A program made the position numbers and the translations under genes. From NCBI GenBank assembly GCA_964639175.1, contig CAZXCE010000563.1, positions 1 through 5,861 on the forward strand: 5,861 nt of DNA, read 5' to 3'. A model generated the notes under the pieces. That model searched no databases and was not told the DNA's origin. It saw nothing but the letters and a program-made list of their open reading frames with translations. Of this stretch, positions 1 through 5,792 are shown piece by piece; within the stretch, counting starts at the first letter, position 1, and each line of letters opens with the position of its first letter. This DNA comes from JACQXX01 sp964639175. GTDB taxonomy: Bacteria; Acidobacteriota; Blastocatellia; Chloracidobacteriales; Chloracidobacteriaceae.

Positions 1-95
1 TGTGGTTCAAAAATGATCCTGACGATTCCTGTGATCTGGGGTGATGTGGGGGATTTAGGTTGATCGTTTGGACATCGAAAAAATTTGGGTAATGA

Positions 96-303
96 CAAGG
101 TTCAGGGTTCAGGGTCTGAAAGATGAGCAGGAAACAGGGGAAATACTATTTGGGGCTGAGGGGATCGGGCCAAGGGCTGAGGGAAATCCATTTTTTATCA
201 GTAACTTAGCTTCTCAGAAATGCGAGTAGTTCATTCCAAAGTGGTATGAGAAGGCAGAGGAATGAGGTGATACCTTTTTGAAAACCCTGAACCCTGAACC
301 CTG
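96..303. repeat. Opposed heptamer arms (GGTTCAG / CTGAACC type) downstream of corA
   Basis: Left arm: GGTTCAG at 99-105 and 106-112, plus a degenerate third unit at 113-119. Right arm: three perfect AACCCTG units at 283-289, 290-296 and 297-303, the same word on the opposite strand. Positions 96-115 are the reverse complement of 284-303 with a single mismatch, so a 20-bp stem could enclose the 168-base middle. The right arm ends six bases before the corA stop codon, immediately 3' of the gene in transcription order. Confidence 0.8.
152..183. repeat. GGGCTGAGGG repeat words in the spacer downstream of corA
   Basis: Two related words, GGGGCTGAGGGG (152-163) and AAGGGCTGAGGG (172-183). The 15-base string at 169-183 (GCCAAGGGCTGAGGG) recurs exactly at 3070-3084 in the spacer between pepA and the nitroreductase gene, so both spacers draw on the same repeat family. 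Confidence 0.6.
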
Positions 304-309
304 ATTCTC

Positions 310-1317
310 TCACAACCACTTCTTTCGCCGGAAAAAGACCAGCATGGCACCCGCAATCACAATCATCAACACCCACAGAAATGGATAAAACCATTTCCAT
401 CTCAGTTCAGGCATAAAGTCGAAATTCATTCCATAAATGCCAGCGATAAAGGTCAGCGGCATAAAGATGGTTGAAAGCACCGTGAGCACCCGCATGGCTT
501 CATTCATTCGGTTAGAAGCCACTGAGAGATAGGCCTCGGCGACGCCACTGGCAAAGTCGGTCAGGATAATGGCGGCTTCTTCAATTCGGACAGCGTGGTC
601 ATAGACGTCACGAAAATAAATGGCGGTTCGAGGCTGGATGTAGGGAAGGTCTTCGCGGCGACTCAGGCGCGAGAGCATTTCGCGTTGTGGACTGATTAAC
701 CGCCGCAGGTTCAATAATTCGCGTTTGAGCTTGAGGATTTGAGAGAGTTGGATTGGTTTGGGATCGGCAAAGATTTCGTCTTCAATCAGTTCGACTTCAT
801 CTTCAAGTTGTTCGAGAACCGGAAAAACACCATCAATCAGACGGTCCACAATGCCGTGCAGAATCTGGTCCAGATGCTGTTCGTAGGCCAGATTTCGGGT
901 ATCAACAAATTTGGCCATTTCAACCACGGCTGGAACCTGTTTGTCGTGAATCGTCACCAGAAAATCTTTTCCAAGGTACACAGCCAGTTTCATGGTGCTG
1001 CAGTATTCACGGGTGTGACGTTCTGGCGTGTAACACATGTCATATTCATCGGTTACCGGAGAGACGCTCCGAAAGACCAGAAACAGATAGTCATCAAATT
1101 CATCAATTTTGGGCTGGTGGTGCGGTGAAACCGTATCGTCTACGGTCAATGGGTGAAACTCGCATATATCAACCAGTTGTTTGAGGTCTGCTTCGATTGG
1201 GTATTCGATATCAACCCAAATCGGGGACTCATGGCGTTTTGGCCAGTGGAATGCGAGATCGGATTTGGATTGGAGTACAAGCCCTGCATTGCCGTGGTAG
1301 GTTCGAATTGAAATCAT
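310..1317 (-). CDS. corA: CorA-family magnesium/cobalt transport protein
   Basis: Inner-membrane channel of the CorA family, which as a pentamer admits Mg2+ (and Co2+ or Ni2+) into the cytoplasm. The predicted protein has 335 residues, a usual CorA length. The N-terminal cytoplasmic domain carries the family block around residues 55-84 (HPLTVDD, then QPKIDEFDDYLFLVF). A long charged helical stretch follows at about 150-275. Two C-terminal membrane segments lie at about 276-295 and 309-329. The selectivity signature YGMNF (GMN at 296-298) and the MPEL loop (302-305) sit between them, and the C-terminus is basic (RRKKWL). I chose the ATG at 1317 because the protein then begins MISIRTY, and the longer start at 1425 would run through a GC-rich hairpin and overlap the end of the Uma2 gene. 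No Shine-Dalgarno motif precedes this ATG, so the start is less certain than the family assignment. Confidence 0.95.
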   Translation of the reverse strand: MISIRTYHGNAGLVLQSKSDLAFHWPKRHESPIWVDIEYPIEADLKQLVDICEFHPLTVDDTVSPHHQPKIDEFDDYLFLVFRSVSPVTDEYDMCYTPERHTREYCSTMKLAVYLGKDFLVTIHDKQVPAVVEMAKFVDTRNLAYEQHLDQILHGIVDRLIDGVFPVLEQLEDEVELIEDEIFADPKPIQLSQILKLKRELLNLRRLISPQREMLSRLSRREDLPYIQPRTAIYFRDVYDHAVRIEEAAIILTDFASGVAEAYLSVASNRMNEAMRVLTVLSTIFMPLTFIAGIYGMNFDFMPELRWKWFYPFLWVLMIVIAGAMLVFFRRKKWL

Positions 1318-1344
1318 GTGAGGGTGAAATGACTGAGTGGTTGG

Positions 1345-1380
1345 AAACAAAGGGGGCGCGGTAACTGACTGGCCGCGCCC
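1345..1380 (-). terminator. GC-rich hairpin, probable terminator of the Uma2 gene
   Basis: Perfect 8-bp stem: GGGCGCGG at 1354-1361 pairs with CCGCGCCC at 1373-1380 around an 11-base loop. On the minus strand it starts about 40 bases after the Uma2 stop and is followed by CCTTTGTTT, a broken T-run. The stem is strong but the tail is mediocre, so termination may be partial. It lies between Uma2 and the corA ATG at 1317. Confidence 0.6.
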
Positions 1381-1421
1381 TGATGTTGACTGGCTATCCT
1401 GATGAACTGAATGTAGCGGTT

Positions 1422-2150
1422 TCAAACCGTTTCAGGATCAATTCCAAGTTCGAGCAGTTTTTGCCTGAGTCGTTCGGTGATCAATCGTTCCTGTTCAATC
1501 TGGGAGAGTGCCTGTTGAGCCCGTTGCGCTTCAGCTTCAGCTCGTTGCGCTTCAGCTTCAGCTCGCTGGTGCTCAGCTTCAGCCCGAGCTTCAAGCTCGG
1601 CAAAGGTCTCAAAACGCCGTCCATCTGGACGAAAAATCATCAGAGTCTCAGGTGTTCGTTCAAATCGGATACCCAGTCGAGGACTGGTCCAGGTGTCAAT
1701 TCCTGGAATGGTCGTGAGGCCCTTTTCAGAGCGAATCCACCCGAAAAGGTCATTTTTCTCAGGATCATACAGGTAATACTCTTCAACGCCATGTTCATTA
1801 TAAAAAAGCTCTTTTTTGGTCATTTCCGAGGCGGTATTCCCCGGTGAAAGAATCTCAAACACGACCTGCGGTGCAATATGATCTTCCTGCCATTGGAGAT
1901 ACGAGCGGCGATGACCTTTGGGGCGACCAATGGCCACCATCACATCAGGCGCCTGAGTAATTTTTGGTTTTCCTTCAACTGGATACCACAACAGATCCCC
2001 AGCCACAAAATCATTGGGAAGCAGGGCATCTAACCCGCCTTTAATCATCACGATCCATTCATACTGGAGTGTGTTTTCAGCCATTGGTTTTCCATCGCTT
2101 TCTGGATAAACAATGTCAACCAGGTTATCTGTTATAAAGATTGCTGACAT
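1422..2150 (-). CDS. Uma2-family (DUF820) putative PD-(D/E)XK endonuclease with coiled-coil tail
   Basis: A 242-residue protein whose first ~170 residues match the Uma2/DUF820 domain, a PD-(D/E)XK nuclease-fold family of unknown substrate that is often present in many copies per genome. Family landmarks are PDVMV (68-72, candidate catalytic Asp69), VVFEILSPGN (96-105, candidate Glu99), a following lysine pair (112-113) and GVEEYYLYDP (121-130). Residues ~180-230 form an Ala/Glu/Gln/Arg-rich coiled coil containing three near-identical 7-residue units (EAEHQRA, then EAEAQRA twice). The end, RLRQKLLELGIDPETV, resembles tails seen on other Uma2 proteins. The start at 2150 is fixed by AAGGAG six bases upstream. 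An in-frame extension to 2339 would run through the terminator of the previous gene and adds no conserved sequence. No methylase or antitoxin partner is adjacent. The biochemical activity is inferred from fold only. Confidence 0.88.
   Translation of the reverse strand: MSAIFITDNLVDIVYPESDGKPMAENTLQYEWIVMIKGGLDALLPNDFVAGDLLWYPVEGKPKITQAPDVMVAIGRPKGHRRSYLQWQEDHIAPQVVFEILSPGNTASEMTKKELFYNEHGVEEYYLYDPEKNDLFGWIRSEKGLTTIPGIDTWTSPRLGIRFERTPETLMIFRPDGRRFETFAELEARAEAEHQRAEAEAQRAEAEAQRAQQALSQIEQERLITERLRQKLLELGIDPETV
1522..1584 (-). repeat. Three tandem 21-base units encoding the Uma2 coiled-coil heptads
   Basis: CGTTGCGCTTCAGCTTCAGCT occurs at 1522-1542 and again perfectly at 1543-1563; a diverged third copy follows at 1564-1584. 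Each unit is seven codons, so copy-number change keeps the reading frame and adds or removes exactly one heptad of the coiled coil. Confidence 0.85.
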
Positions 2151-2156
2151 AGCATT

Positions 2157-2162
2157 CTCCTT
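2157..2162 (-). promoter_or_regulatory. Strong ribosome binding site of the Uma2 gene
   Basis: AAGGAG on the minus strand, six bases before the ATG at 2150. It decides this start over the in-frame ATG at 2339. It is the best Shine-Dalgarno motif in the window. Confidence 0.8.
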
Positions 2163-2212
2163 GGGGTTTTTACTGTGGGTTATGAGTGGCGTGGCTCGAA
2201 GGAAACAGCTCC

Positions 2213-2242
2213 AATATAAGCTGAAAAAGGTGGTTTGTGCAA
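2213..2242 (-). promoter_or_regulatory. Candidate sigma-70-type promoter for the Uma2 gene
   Basis: On the minus strand, TATATT (2213-2218, five of six to the -10 consensus) lies 18 bases after TTGCAC (2237-2242, three of six to the -35 consensus). It sits just after the nitroreductase terminator and about 60 bases ahead of the Uma2 ATG, the position where a promoter is needed. The -35 is weak; this is by eye only. Confidence 0.35.
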
Positions 2243-2269
2243 TTTTCCAATCAGGGTTCCATACACCAT

Positions 2270-2300
2270 AAAAAAACCCCACCGTGGCAGGCGGGGTTTT
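2270..2300 (-). terminator. Intrinsic terminator of the nitroreductase gene
   Basis: On the minus strand, 42 bases past the stop codon, AAAACCCC pairs with GGGGTTTT. Two further C-G pairs across one mismatch leave a six-base loop, and the stem is followed by a run of seven T. This is a textbook Rho-independent terminator. On the plus strand it would have only four T, and no plus-strand gene is present. Confidence 0.88.
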
Positions 2301-2341
2301 CGCAAAAAACACAGCACAACTGAGAAAAGCCGAAAACAAGG

Positions 2342-3013
2342 CTATTTCTGAAATGGCGTTTCCAGTGTGTCGGCAAAAACATTGACGTTCCAGAGAAAGC
2401 GTCCTGGATCTTTGCGAGGTTCGGCGGCATATCCCACTGGAATCACGACGGCAATCGCCAGATTGGGATTGTCTGCGGCGCCAATCGCTGCTTTGACTTT
2501 GTCTTCAATCCAGCCGTTCATATAACACGTTGACAATCCAAGACTTTCTGCCGCCAGTACCAGATGCGTAGCCGCAATCATGGCGTCTTTGATGGCGTAT
2601 TCACGCTGTTTGTCGCCAAGTGCCTGCTGAAATTGGGGAATTGCCTTTTTGAAATAGCCGACCGTGCCTTCATTCCAGGCACCAGCAGCCAGTGCCTGCT
2701 CGAAAATTGGTGTCAGGTCCTGGTTGCCAGCCTCGGCGTCGGCAGCAAACACAAATGTGACCGGCGCCTGTTTAATCTGGGCCTGACCCCAGGCGGCTTC
2801 ACAGAGTTCGGCTTTTTTGGCTTCATCGCGGACAACGATGATTCGCCAGTCCTGCAAATTCCAGCTACTTGGGGCAGCCACGGTCAGTTCAATGAGTTGA
2901 TGGAGTAATTCGTCCGAAATAGGATCTGATTTAAAGTTTTTAATTGAACGGCGCTGCAAAATGGCCGTCGGCACGTCCAGTGGCTGAACGGCCTTGTGTT
3001 CGGGAGTACTCAT
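2342..3013 (-). CDS. Nitroreductase-family FMN oxidoreductase
   Basis: A 223-residue cytoplasmic flavoprotein of the nitroreductase superfamily, which uses FMN and NAD(P)H to reduce nitro compounds, quinones or related electrophiles; the physiological substrate is not predictable here. The N-terminal RRSIKNF (21-27) is the usual FMN-phosphate-binding arginine/serine motif. APSSWNLQDWRIIVV (47-61) is the second conserved FMN-contact block. The helix at 142-160 (DAMIAATHLVLAAESLGLSTCY) and the end section VVIPVGYAAEPRKDPGR (189-205) also fit the family. The general look is close to the MhqN/YdfN-type subgroup, but this is a memory-based impression. The ATG at 3013 has AAGGA 12 bases upstream, a longer spacing than ideal. 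It is separated from pepA by a 232-base repeat-rich spacer and is followed by a strong intrinsic terminator, so it may be its own transcription unit. Confidence 0.92.
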   Translation of the reverse strand: MSTPEHKAVQPLDVPTAILQRRSIKNFKSDPISDELLHQLIELTVAAPSSWNLQDWRIIVVRDEAKKAELCEAAWGQAQIKQAPVTFVFAADAEAGNQDLTPIFEQALAAGAWNEGTVGYFKKAIPQFQQALGDKQREYAIKDAMIAATHLVLAAESLGLSTCYMNGWIEDKVKAAIGAADNPNLAIAVVIPVGYAAEPRKDPGRFLWNVNVFADTLETPFQK

Positions 3014-3040
3014 GGTCGTTTAAAGTCCTTTCTGATTGAG

Positions 3041-3145
3041 GGCTGAGAAAACCAGGGTTAAGGGCTGAAGCCAAGGGCTGAGGGTTAAGGGCTTGGGGCT
3101 GAAGAAAATGGGCTAGGGGCTGAAGACAACGGGCTAAGGGTAAAA
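3041..3145. repeat. G-rich heptamer array, left half of the pepA downstream spacer
   Basis: About fifteen consecutive 7-base units, mostly variants of GGCTGAG, GGTTAAG, GGCTTGG, GGCTAGG and GGCTAAG, with AT-richer units interspersed (such as GAAAATG at 3104 and GACAACG at 3125). From 3076 to 3145 the 7-base register holds without interruption; a one-base slip occurs near 3061-3075. Confidence 0.8.
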
Positions 3146-3173
3146 ACCCAATTGAATTCAAATGATTTGTATA

Positions 3174-3236
3174 CCCTTAGCCCCAAGCCCCAAGCCCTCA
3201 GCCCAAGGTTTTCAGCCCTCAGCCCAAGGTTTTTTC
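3174..3236. repeat. C-rich heptamer array, right half of the pepA downstream spacer
   Basis: Nine consecutive 7-base units in perfect register: CCCTTAG, CCCCAAG twice, CCCTCAG, CCCAAGG, TTTTCAG, CCCTCAG, CCCAAGG, then TTTTTTC. A 19-base block at 3194-3212 is repeated at 3215-3233, an offset of exactly three heptamers. The words are the complement of those in the array at 3041-3145. GGGCTAAGGGTA (3131-3142) pairs perfectly with 3172-3183 across a 29-base loop, making the tip of a long potential cruciform or RNA hairpin. Confidence 0.82.
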
Positions 3237-3245
3237 AGTCCCAGA

Positions 3246-4730
3246 TTATTGAGCCATGACCCACTCAACCAGGGTTCGGACCGAAAACCCGCTGGGGCCC
3301 TTGGCAAGGTAGGGTTTGGTTGATTGGTTCCAGCCCACTCCGGCGATATCGAGATGCACCCAGGGGGTATCGCCGGCGAATTCTTTCAAAAAGTACGCGG
3401 CGGTAATGCTGCCAGCATATTTCCCGCCAATATTTTTCAGGTCGGCAATGTCGCTTTTGATCAACTCGCCATATTCAGCATCCAGCGGCAGTTGCCAGAA
3501 TTTTTCATCCGCATTTTTTCCAGCCGCCAGGACCTGATCAGCCAGTTCCTGGTTTGAGGTGAACAGCCCGCAATACACGGTGCCCAGGGCGATTGAAATC
3601 GCACCCGTCAGCGTGGCCAGGTCTACCATTTTCTGAGCGCCGAGGTGTTGGGCATAAGCCAGAGCATCGGCCAGAATCAGGCGACCTTCGGCATCGGTGT
3701 TGAGGACTTCGATGGTTTTGCCAGCCATGGAGGTCAGCACGTCACCGGGCTTGAGGGCGCGACCTGATGGGAGGTTTTCCGAAGACGGCACAATCCCAAG
3801 CACCTTCACCCGTGGTTTAAGCTGGGCAATGGCGCGCATTGCACCAATGACCGAGGCGCCGCCAGCCATGTCGTATTTCATTTTCTCCATGCCTTCAGAG
3901 GTTTTTAACGACAAGCCGCCAGCGTCAAAGGTCAATCCTTTTCCAATCAGCGCAATGGTTTCCGTCCCTTCAGCAGCATTTTCCGGCGTGTAGGTCAGCA
4001 CAATCATTTTGGCTTCTTCATCCGAGCCGCGTGACACCCCAAGCAGCGCTCCCATGCCAAATTCAGCCATCCGGGCTTCATCCAGAATATCAACCTCCAG
4101 ACCATACTGGGCGGCGACCTGTTCCGCATGTTCAGCCAGCTTTCGAGGTGGAAGCTGCATGCCGGGTTCATTGACGAGCATGCGAGTGAAGTTGGTGGCT
4201 TCGCCGACAATGTTTCCGAGTGCCAATCCCTGCTCGGCAGCAGACAGTTCGGCTTCGGAGGTATTCACAATGATCTGGGTGACGGTTTGTTCGGTTTTCC
4301 CTTCAGTTTTATAGGTGTCGGGTTCATACAACCCAATCAACGCGCCTTCGGCAATGGATTTTGCAAACGTTTTGGGATCCAGTCCGCCCCGTTGCACAAA
4401 GGCAAGCGATGTCGCCCCTTTTTTACGGGCAATGCGAGCCGCCGTGCCAGCCAGGTTGCGAGCCGTACGGGTGGCGAATTTTTCCTCAATACCAGCCCCA
4501 ACCAGCAGCAAACGGCGTGTTTTGAGCCCATCGCCAACATGCACATAGGCGGTATCGCTTGATTTCCCGTGCATTTCGTCCGTTCCGACAATGGTGGAAA
4601 TCAAGCCGTTGGTGAGTTCATCCAACGATTTGAGCACATCGCTTTCGAGCGATTCATTTTCAAAAACCGGAATGACCACTACGTCAGCGGCCAATTCCGA
4701 AAGTGGTCCATTCTGCACCTTAAAATCCAT
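3246..4730 (-). CDS. pepA: Leucyl aminopeptidase (M17 family)
   Basis: Cytosolic dizinc/dimanganese aminopeptidase that removes N-terminal residues, preferring leucine, during peptide turnover; the family forms hexamers. At 494 residues it has the normal length. An N-terminal regulatory/macro-like domain (about 1-160) precedes the catalytic domain. All expected active-site residues are visible with the spacing known from Escherichia coli PepA: Lys264, Asp269, Lys276 and Asp287 in the block beginning GKGLTFDAGGLSLK, and Asp346, Glu348 and Arg350 in the signature NTDAEGRL. The protein therefore looks catalytically competent. The ATG at 4730 has GGAG eight bases upstream. The MmcQ/YjbR gene ends 43 bases upstream with no visible terminator, so co-transcription is possible. 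E. coli PepA also binds DNA at cer sites and carAB, but nothing in this window indicates that role. Downstream lies the large heptamer-array spacer. Confidence 0.97.
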   Translation of the reverse strand: MDFKVQNGPLSELAADVVVIPVFENESLESDVLKSLDELTNGLISTIVGTDEMHGKSSDTAYVHVGDGLKTRRLLLVGAGIEEKFATRTARNLAGTAARIARKKGATSLAFVQRGGLDPKTFAKSIAEGALIGLYEPDTYKTEGKTEQTVTQIIVNTSEAELSAAEQGLALGNIVGEATNFTRMLVNEPGMQLPPRKLAEHAEQVAAQYGLEVDILDEARMAEFGMGALLGVSRGSDEEAKMIVLTYTPENAAEGTETIALIGKGLTFDAGGLSLKTSEGMEKMKYDMAGGASVIGAMRAIAQLKPRVKVLGIVPSSENLPSGRALKPGDVLTSMAGKTIEVLNTDAEGRLILADALAYAQHLGAQKMVDLATLTGAISIALGTVYCGLFTSNQELADQVLAAGKNADEKFWQLPLDAEYGELIKSDIADLKNIGGKYAGSITAAYFLKEFAGDTPWVHLDIAGVGWNQSTKPYLAKGPSGFSVRTLVEWVMAQ

Positions 4731-4738
4731 GAAGTTGT

Positions 4739-4742
4739 CTCC
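4739..4742 (-). promoter_or_regulatory. Ribosome binding site of pepA
   Basis: GGAG on the minus strand, eight bases before the ATG at 4730. It supports the chosen pepA start. Confidence 0.7.
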
Positions 4743-4773
4743 GTTCTATAGCTAAGATTGCTTTACAAAAAAA

Positions 4774-5127
4774 TTATTGCTCCGTAGGTATTGCGAGCTG
4801 GGCCTGAACTTTTTTCGGAAGCTTGGAAAAGGTCCGATTATATGCCTGCTGTAAATACTCTTTTAATTCAATTGAGGGAAGGGCGGAAAGTTTTTGGAGC
4901 AGTACCCAGTGATACCGGGCCGAATACGGCGCGGGAATGATGTTGGCCTGTTCGGTCAGGCTGTAAAAATCATCTGGCGAGCAGGGAAACGAAAGCCCCA
5001 GATTGTCCAAATCCAGAATCGCAAACATCTTCCCCCCAACCTTAAAGACCAGATGGTTGCCCCACTGCAGACTCTCGGTCGCATGGGGGAAGGCCAGACA
5101 ATATTCACGAAGTACTTCAGCGTCCAT
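4774..5127 (-). CDS. MmcQ/YjbR-family protein
   Basis: A 117-residue protein with the layout of the MmcQ/YjbR family (small cytosolic proteins with a CyaY-like fold, often labelled DNA-binding though the function is poorly known). The opening MDAEVLREYCLAFPHATESLQWG is the typical start of the family. HLVFKVGGKMFAILDLD (25-41) is the central strand block, and APYSARYHWVLL (66-77) is the conserved region before the C-terminal helix. The start at 5127 is chosen because the conserved N-terminus begins there, although the bases upstream are pyrimidine-rich and contain no Shine-Dalgarno motif. It is 43 bases ahead of pepA on the same strand and 145 bases after smpB, with a heptamer array between. 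Nothing suggests truncation. Confidence 0.88.
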   Translation of the reverse strand: MDAEVLREYCLAFPHATESLQWGNHLVFKVGGKMFAILDLDNLGLSFPCSPDDFYSLTEQANIIPAPYSARYHWVLLQKLSALPSIELKEYLQQAYNRTFSKLPKKVQAQLAIPTEQ

Positions 5128-5140
5128 AGAGGAAACTCAG

Positions 5141-5224
5141 TGAGTAGGAAATAGTGAGTTGCGAGTAGTAAGCTGGTGACCAGTAATTGGTGTTTAGTGC
5201 TTGGTGCTTGGTGCTTAGAAATCA
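5141..5224. repeat. Degenerate heptamer array between smpB and the MmcQ/YjbR gene
   Basis: Twelve consecutive 7-base units in one register, from TGAGTAG at 5141 through TGAGTTG, CGAGTAG and TAAGCTG, to GTGTTTA, GTGCTTG twice and GTGCTTA, ending GAAATCA at 5218-5224. Units grade from a GAGTAG type to a GTGCTTG type without losing register, which suggests divergence of an old tandem array. Confidence 0.7.
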
Positions 5225-5266
5225 ATACTTTCGAAGAAGAATCAAGAATCAAGCACCAAGCACCAA
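5201..5266. repeat. Perfect 16-bp inverted repeat of heptamers after smpB
   Basis: TTGGTGCTTGGTGCTT at 5201-5216 is the exact reverse complement of 5251-5266, with a 34-base loop. Each arm consists of two heptamer copies plus two bases. It lies directly 3' of smpB on the minus strand. The T-run on that strand precedes rather than follows the stem, so it is not a standard intrinsic terminator. Confidence 0.85.
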
Positions 5267-5272
5267 AAAAGG

Positions 5273-5749
5273 CTATCTCCGCTCCTTCATCATGGCGCGG
5301 GTTTCACGTTCAACTGTGCGTTTCTGCTCGGTTTCCCGTTTGTCATAGAGCTTTTTCCCTTTAGCAACCCCAATTTCAACCTTCACCCGGCCATTTTTGA
5401 AATAGAGTTTGGTTGGGACCAGGGTCAATCCCTTTTCCTGGATAAAGTTAAAGAGCTTACGAAGTTCGGCCTTATGCAACAAGAGCTTGCGAGATCTGAG
5501 CGGGTCATGATTTTGGCGATTTCCGTGACTATACGGACTGATGTGGGCATTGAGCAACCAGCCTTCGCCGTCCTTGACGATGGCATAGGCATCCTTGAGG
5601 TTGATGCGACCTTCCCGGAGCGATTTGACCTCCGTTCCGACCAGTTGCAGGCCGGCTTCAAAGGTTTCCAGGATGTGAAAGTGGTAAAATGCTTCCCGGT
5701 TGGTGGCAATCATTTTAAAACCAGGAGTTGGTGAGCTTTTGTTGGCCAT
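5273..5749 (-). CDS. smpB: SsrA-binding protein SmpB
   Basis: A 158-residue RNA-binding protein that escorts tmRNA (SsrA) to stalled ribosomes for trans-translation. The beta-barrel core begins at ATNREAFYHFHILETFEAGL (15-34), followed by GTEVKSLREGRINLKDAYA (38-56), and the strongly conserved ISPYSHGNRQNHDPLRSRKLLL (70-91). The basic C-terminal tail KGKKLYDKRETEQKR (130-144 onward) is the segment that enters the ribosomal mRNA channel. Length is normal. The ATG at 5749 is preferred for the full length; an internal ATG at 5713 would give a shorter form, and neither has an evident Shine-Dalgarno motif. A tmRNA gene is not visible in the window. The SHGNRQNHDPLR wording resembles what I recall of acidobacterial SmpB proteins, but that is only suggestive. 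Confidence 0.96.
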   Translation of the reverse strand: MANKSSPTPGFKMIATNREAFYHFHILETFEAGLQLVGTEVKSLREGRINLKDAYAIVKDGEGWLLNAHISPYSHGNRQNHDPLRSRKLLLHKAELRKLFNFIQEKGLTLVPTKLYFKNGRVKVEIGVAKGKKLYDKRETEQKRTVERETRAMMKERR

Positions 5750-5792
5750 AGGAATAAAGTTGAGAGATTCGTCAGTTGTTGATGAGTTAGTG

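Larger units (their letters stand above)
1..309. other. Spacer downstream of corA, no gene seen
   Basis: No coding region can be supported here. The spacer holds the opposed heptamer arms and the GGGCTGAGGG words annotated separately. I see no hairpin with a T-run that would be a conventional terminator for corA. The first 95 bases show nothing recognisable. Confidence 0.6.

Noticed and set aside
1..309. CRISPR-like array because of repeated units near 99-119 and 283-303
   Set aside because: The units are 7 bases long, directly tandem and without unique spacers, and there are no cas genes.
739..1184. Plus-strand open frames of 129 and 143 codons opposite corA
   Set aside because: They are antisense to a well-supported CorA coding sequence and show no recognisable domain.
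1422..2150. Restriction-modification or toxin-antitoxin defence locus built on the Uma2 gene
   Set aside because: No methyltransferase, antitoxin or other defence gene is adjacent; the neighbours are a nitroreductase and corA. Uma2 genes commonly occur alone.
2151..2339. 63-residue N-terminal extension of the Uma2 protein, which looks like a hydrophobic leader
   Set aside because: It would be translated through the nitroreductase terminator and the candidate promoter, while an AAGGAG motif sits correctly before the ATG at 2150.
2940..3161. Minus-strand open frame of 73 codons across the repeat spacer upstream of the nitroreductase gene
   Set aside because: Its protein is a translation of the heptamer array (repeated LQPLA, NPQPLA-like words) and runs into the nitroreductase N-terminus in another frame. 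It is repeat-derived and not a gene.
4128..4562. Plus-strand open frame of 144 codons opposite pepA
   Set aside because: Antisense shadow of the aminopeptidase; no family motif and no ribosome binding site seen.
4956..5252. Minus-strand open frame of 98 codons beginning in the smpB spacer
   Set aside because: The first part translates the GTGCTTG array (KHQAPSTKHQ) and the rest is out of frame over the MmcQ/YjbR gene, which has clear family motifs in its own frame.
5201..5266. Intrinsic terminator for smpB
   Set aside because: The stem is perfect, but the loop is 34 bases and no T-run follows it on the minus strand; the six T lie before the stem. It is annotated as an inverted repeat instead.
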